From Microvirga thermotolerans (GTDB lineage: Bacteria; Pseudomonadota; Alphaproteobacteria; Rhizobiales; Beijerinckiaceae), in contig NZ_CP045423.1 of the NCBI RefSeq assembly GCF_009363855.1, forward strand, positions 2,386,001 through 2,450,000: a stretch of DNA of 64,000 bases, in the 5' to 3' direction. The notes beneath the pieces were generated by a model that ran no database searches, was not told where the DNA came from, and was given only the letters and a program-made list of their open reading frames with translations. Of the stretch, positions 61,610 to 64,000 are shown piece after piece (position 1 is the stretch's first letter; every line of letters begins with the position of its first letter). Position numbers and translations under genes: made by a program.

Positions 61610-63049
61610 ATGGACAACAGGAAACGGGTTGCCGCTGTCATCAGGGACTACATGGCGCGCGGGCGGATCTCGCGCGAGCAGTTCGCCTTCAAGACCAAGC
61701 TCGGAAAATCGACCGTCGACAAGCTGCTGATCGGGCTCTTCTCGGACAGGACGCTCTCGATCGTCGAGGCCCATACGGACTTGCCTTTGCGCGCCATGCT
61801 CGAACCCGCCGCGCAGCCGGCGCTCTCCGGCTCTCGCGGGAGCATCGCTCCGAATCCCACCGGCGAGCCGTCCATCGCCGTCCTTCCCTTCACCAACATG
61901 AGCGGCGATCCCGAGCAGGACTTCCTCGCCGACGGCATTTCCGAGGACATCATCACGGCGCTTGCCCGCCTGCGCTGGCTGCTCGTCATCGCGCGGCACT
62001 CGACCTTCGTCTACAAGGGCAAGGCCGTCGATATCCGCCAGGTCGCCCAGGATCTCGGCGTCCGTTACGTGGTGGAGGGGAGCGTCAGGACCTCCGGGCG
62101 GCGCATCCGCATCACGGCGCAGCTGATCGATGCCGTCACGGGCAAGCACATCTGGGCTGAGAAGTACGACCGCGACATGCAGGACATCTTCGCGGTGCAG
62201 GACGACATCACGGAGCACATCGTCGCCGCCGTGGAGCCCCATCTCTATGCGGAGGAGGGCTTCCGCGCCTCCACCGGCCAGCCCGACAGCGTCGACGCGT
62301 GGGGTCTCGTCGTCCGCGCCATGGGCCTCATCAACCGCATGGAACGGCGGCAGAACGAGGAGGCGCAGGTCCTTCTCCGACAGGCGCTGGCCAGGAACCC
62401 GGGCTATGCGAGGGCTCACGCCCTGCTGAGCTGGGCCGTCTGGTGGGCCGCGCATCTGAGGAACTGGTCCCCCGACAGCGAGACGGGACGCCGGGATGCC
62501 GCCGCCCACGCGCAGGACGCGCTCGCCCTGGACCCGAGCGATCCCTGGGCCCGGATGGTATTCGGACTGTGCCTCAGCACGGCCGGCCAGCATGACGGGG
62601 CGCTGATCGAGCTGGAGGCCGCGCTGAGGATCAACCCCAATTTCGCCCTGGGCCGCACGGCCTACGGGTGGGCGCTCATCAGGGCAGGACGATACGACGA
62701 TGCGATCGCGCAGACCGGACGGGCCCTGCGCATGAGTCCGCTCGACAGCTTCGCGGGCTTCTACACCTCAGTCCACGGGCTCGCGCTTCTGGCCGCCCGG
62801 CGCTTCGAGGAGGCGCTTCCCTTCATGAAGTCCTCCCTCGCCGCCTTCGCGGAATATTCGGGGCACTACAACCAGCTGATCAGCTGCTGCGGGCATCTGG
62901 GCCGCATCGAGGAAGCCCGGGAATTCATCGCCGCGAGCAATCGCATCGGCCCGCCGCTGCGCGTCGGCGAGGTTCGCGAGGTGCTCGGCAAGTTCGCCCA
63001 CTGCGAGGTCTTCGTGGAAGGGCTGAGAAAGGCGGGCGTGCCGGAGTGA
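61610..63049 (+). CDS. HTH, TolB-like and TPR domain protein (adenylate-cyclase-like tail)
   Basis: The 479-residue protein has an N-terminal part (MDNRKRVAAVIRDYMARGRI, then REQFAFKTKLGKSTVDKLL, residues about 1-55) that resembles a Cro/XRE-type helix-turn-helix. Next comes a FlgO/TolB-amino-terminal-like domain: SIAVLPFTNMSGDPEQDFLADG, EDIITALARLRWLLVI and VRYVVEGSVRTSGRRIRITA. TPR units follow from about residue 225. In rhizobia the same TolB-TPR tail usually follows a cyclase catalytic domain; here that catalytic domain is absent. No signal peptide. Likely a regulator or scaffold. Possible promoter TTGACC near 61493. Confidence 0.82.
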   Translation: MDNRKRVAAVIRDYMARGRISREQFAFKTKLGKSTVDKLLIGLFSDRTLSIVEAHTDLPLRAMLEPAAQPALSGSRGSIAPNPTGEPSIAVLPFTNMSGDPEQDFLADGISEDIITALARLRWLLVIARHSTFVYKGKAVDIRQVAQDLGVRYVVEGSVRTSGRRIRITAQLIDAVTGKHIWAEKYDRDMQDIFAVQDDITEHIVAAVEPHLYAEEGFRASTGQPDSVDAWGLVVRAMGLINRMERRQNEEAQVLLRQALARNPGYARAHALLSWAVWWAAHLRNWSPDSETGRRDAAAHAQDALALDPSDPWARMVFGLCLSTAGQHDGALIELEAALRINPNFALGRTAYGWALIRAGRYDDAIAQTGRALRMSPLDSFAGFYTSVHGLALLAARRFEEALPFMKSSLAAFAEYSGHYNQLISCCGHLGRIEEAREFIAASNRIGPPLRVGEVREVLGKFAHCEVFVEGLRKAGVPE

Positions 63050-63076
63050 CCGAGGCGCCGTCCCGCCCTCGCGGCA

Positions 63077-63682
63077 TCATCCGGCGTGCGCCTCGGCCCG
63101 CGCCATGCGCTCCTCGAGGCGCGCCTTCACCTCCGGCCATTCCTCGCTGACGATGCTGTAGACCACCGTGTCGCGGATATGCCCATCGGGCATGATCATG
63201 TGCCGGCGCAGGATGCCGTCGAGCTTCGCGCCCAGACGCTCGATGGCGGCGCGGGACTGGTCGTTGAGACGATGGGTGCGAAGCTCCACCGCGTTGCAGC
63301 CCAGCGCCTCGAAGGCATGCCTGAGCATCAGGAACTTCGCGTGCGTATTGACGAAGGAGCGCTGCCAGGAGCGGGCGATCCAAGTGGTGCCGATCTCGAC
63401 CCGGCGGTTGGCCGCGTCGACGTTCATGTAACGGGTCGATCCCACGACCCGCTCCCCGTCGCGCACGACCGTCGTGAAGGGAAGCGCCAGTCCTGCGGCC
63501 TGAAGGTCGAGGGCTTTCCGCACGTAAGGCTCGAACTCCTCGGGACGGGGAACCGTGGTCGTCTTCTTCTCCCACAGCGCTCCGTCCTTGGCAGCCTCCG
63601 CGAAGGCCGGGACGTCGTCCAGGCTCATGGGCCGCAGGATCAGGCGGTCGGTCGCGAGCGTGACCGGCTCGATGTGAAGCAT
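63077..63682 (-). CDS. GNAT acetyltransferase, RimJ/RimL type
   Basis: The 201-residue protein fits the RimJ/RimL-like GNAT branch: TLATDRLILRPMSLDDVPAF, VVGSTRYMNVDAANRRVEIG with the family's TTWI continuation (IGTTWIARSWQRSFVNTHAK), and the acetyl-CoA binding helix region ELRTHRLNDQSRAAIERLGA. The last part (MIMPDGHIRDTVVYSIVSEE) is the closing strand pair common to the group. Substrate is unknown; relatives acetylate ribosomal proteins, amino acids or antibiotics. It is convergent with the TPR protein, with 27 bases between the stops. Confidence 0.9.
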   Translation of the reverse strand: MLHIEPVTLATDRLILRPMSLDDVPAFAEAAKDGALWEKKTTTVPRPEEFEPYVRKALDLQAAGLALPFTTVVRDGERVVGSTRYMNVDAANRRVEIGTTWIARSWQRSFVNTHAKFLMLRHAFEALGCNAVELRTHRLNDQSRAAIERLGAKLDGILRRHMIMPDGHIRDTVVYSIVSEEWPEVKARLEERMARAEAHAG

Positions 63683-63754
63683 GGTTCGTTCGTCCCTTCG
63701 ACGTTCGGCGGTCCTTTATCGGGACCTTCGCGGCAACAGTCAAAGGGTGCGACC

Positions 63755-63774
63755 AGGAGACCCGAAGGTCTCCT
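63755..63774 (-). terminator. Hairpin with UUCG tetraloop
   Basis: AGGAGACC and GGTCTCCT form a perfect eight-base-pair stem. On the minus strand the loop is C(UUCG)G, an exceptionally stable RNA tetraloop. It lies 40 bases after the stop of the edge-truncated minus-strand gene and so probably ends its transcript, although the following T tract is weak. Confidence 0.6.
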
Positions 63775-63813
63775 GATCATGGATTGTCGTCGGTCGTCCC
63801 GCTCTCGCCTGCG

Positions 63814-64000
63814 TCAGGTGAACAGATAGACGAAGCCCGGGAGGGTCATGGCCAGGCCGGCCAGAGCCCACGCGCCGGCGACCGGACGCCAGCCGGTTCC
63901 GTCCGTGGTGTTGCGAAGGCGCTGGGCGAAGGAGGCGGCTTCCATCGTGCGTCCGCTCAGGCAGGAGCACAAGGCATAGTGCGCCTGACCGTCCGAGAGC
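63814..64000 (-). CDS. C-terminal part of an uncharacterised gene, 5' end outside window
   Basis: Only 61 codons are visible before the stop. The segment reads HYALCSCLSGRTMEAASFAQ and ends with a hydrophobic stretch WALAGLAMTLPGFVYLFT, which could be a C-terminal membrane helix or tail. The Cys-x-Cys early in the fragment may be functional. The family cannot be named from this fragment. A second, longer frame in this area (63740-63970) is basic and Arg-rich and looks like a shadow. The hairpin at 63755 follows its stop. Confidence 0.5.
   Translation of the reverse strand, partial: LSDGQAHYALCSCLSGRTMEAASFAQRLRNTTDGTGWRPVAGAWALAGLAMTLPGFVYLFT

Noticed and set aside
63740..63970. 76-codon minus-strand frame near the right edge
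   Set aside because: Arg/His-rich and crosses the UUCG hairpin; the neighbouring frame with a C-terminal hydrophobic segment is more credible.

Overview
The window is high-GC DNA with the gene content of a Hyphomicrobiales (Rhizobiales) alphaproteobacterium. Pointers are a usg homologue, an ExoR-type Sel1 regulator, ATP12, DUF882, DUF1236, DUF1513 and DUF930 proteins, a GTTC-N7-GTTC-like LexA site between ssb and uvrA, and Irr/ICE-like motifs. A Microvirga- or Methylobacterium-like relative is my guess from gene flavour only. It reads as ordinary chromosome: no integrase, transposase, phage gene or CRISPR array was seen.

Layout. 1-4.2 kb: edge-truncated PP2C-like phosphatase, MarC, GNAT, M20 peptidase, ssb. 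4.2-9.4 kb: uvrA, a tiny YHYH protein, a frameshifted methyltransferase and a secreted protein made of 14-residue repeats. 9.4-13.5 kb: AT-rich spacer, cytochrome b561, a lone copper-chaperone-like gene behind a MerR-type operator, usg and groESL. 13.5-19.4 kb: envelope enzymes (M55 peptidase, L,D-transpeptidase, DUF882) and small secreted or membrane proteins. 19.7-24.4 kb: phosphoribosyltransferase, fructokinase, phosphoglucomutase and small conserved proteins. 24.6-30.8 kb: a five-gene imelysin / multicopper oxidase / di-haem oxidoreductase / imelysin / DUF1513 operon, the most distinctive system here. 30.9-37.4 kb: aldo/keto reductase, old yellow enzyme, ClpP-like protein, a Gln/Arg micro-protein, a DHFR-like plus ceramidase pair, xth and exoR. 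37.4-43.7 kb: a candidate small RNA, mccB, lipB, tRNA-Leu(GAG), mgtE and a GH25 lysozyme. 43.8-58.7 kb: isovaleryl-CoA dehydrogenase, DUF6454, RraA-like, YdcF, DUF599, rhodanese, acylphosphatase, pccA, an MhqO/MhqD-like pair, pccB, ATP12 and HAD. 58.8-64 kb: patatin, globin-coupled chemoreceptor, HTH-TolB-like-TPR protein, GNAT and an edge-truncated gene.

How the genes fit together. mccB and ivd belong to leucine breakdown, and pccA/pccB take propionyl-CoA from branched-chain and odd-chain substrates, so the 37-57 kb part is rich in acyl-CoA catabolism although the genes are not in one operon. The imelysin operon is a periplasmic iron (possibly iron/copper) module. Its promoter carries an Irr/ICE-like motif that recurs, with only two of 17 positions changed, upstream of cytochrome b561, so the two loci may share iron control. 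Start sites were moved to the conserved N-terminus or best Shine-Dalgarno wherever the open frame ran further upstream.
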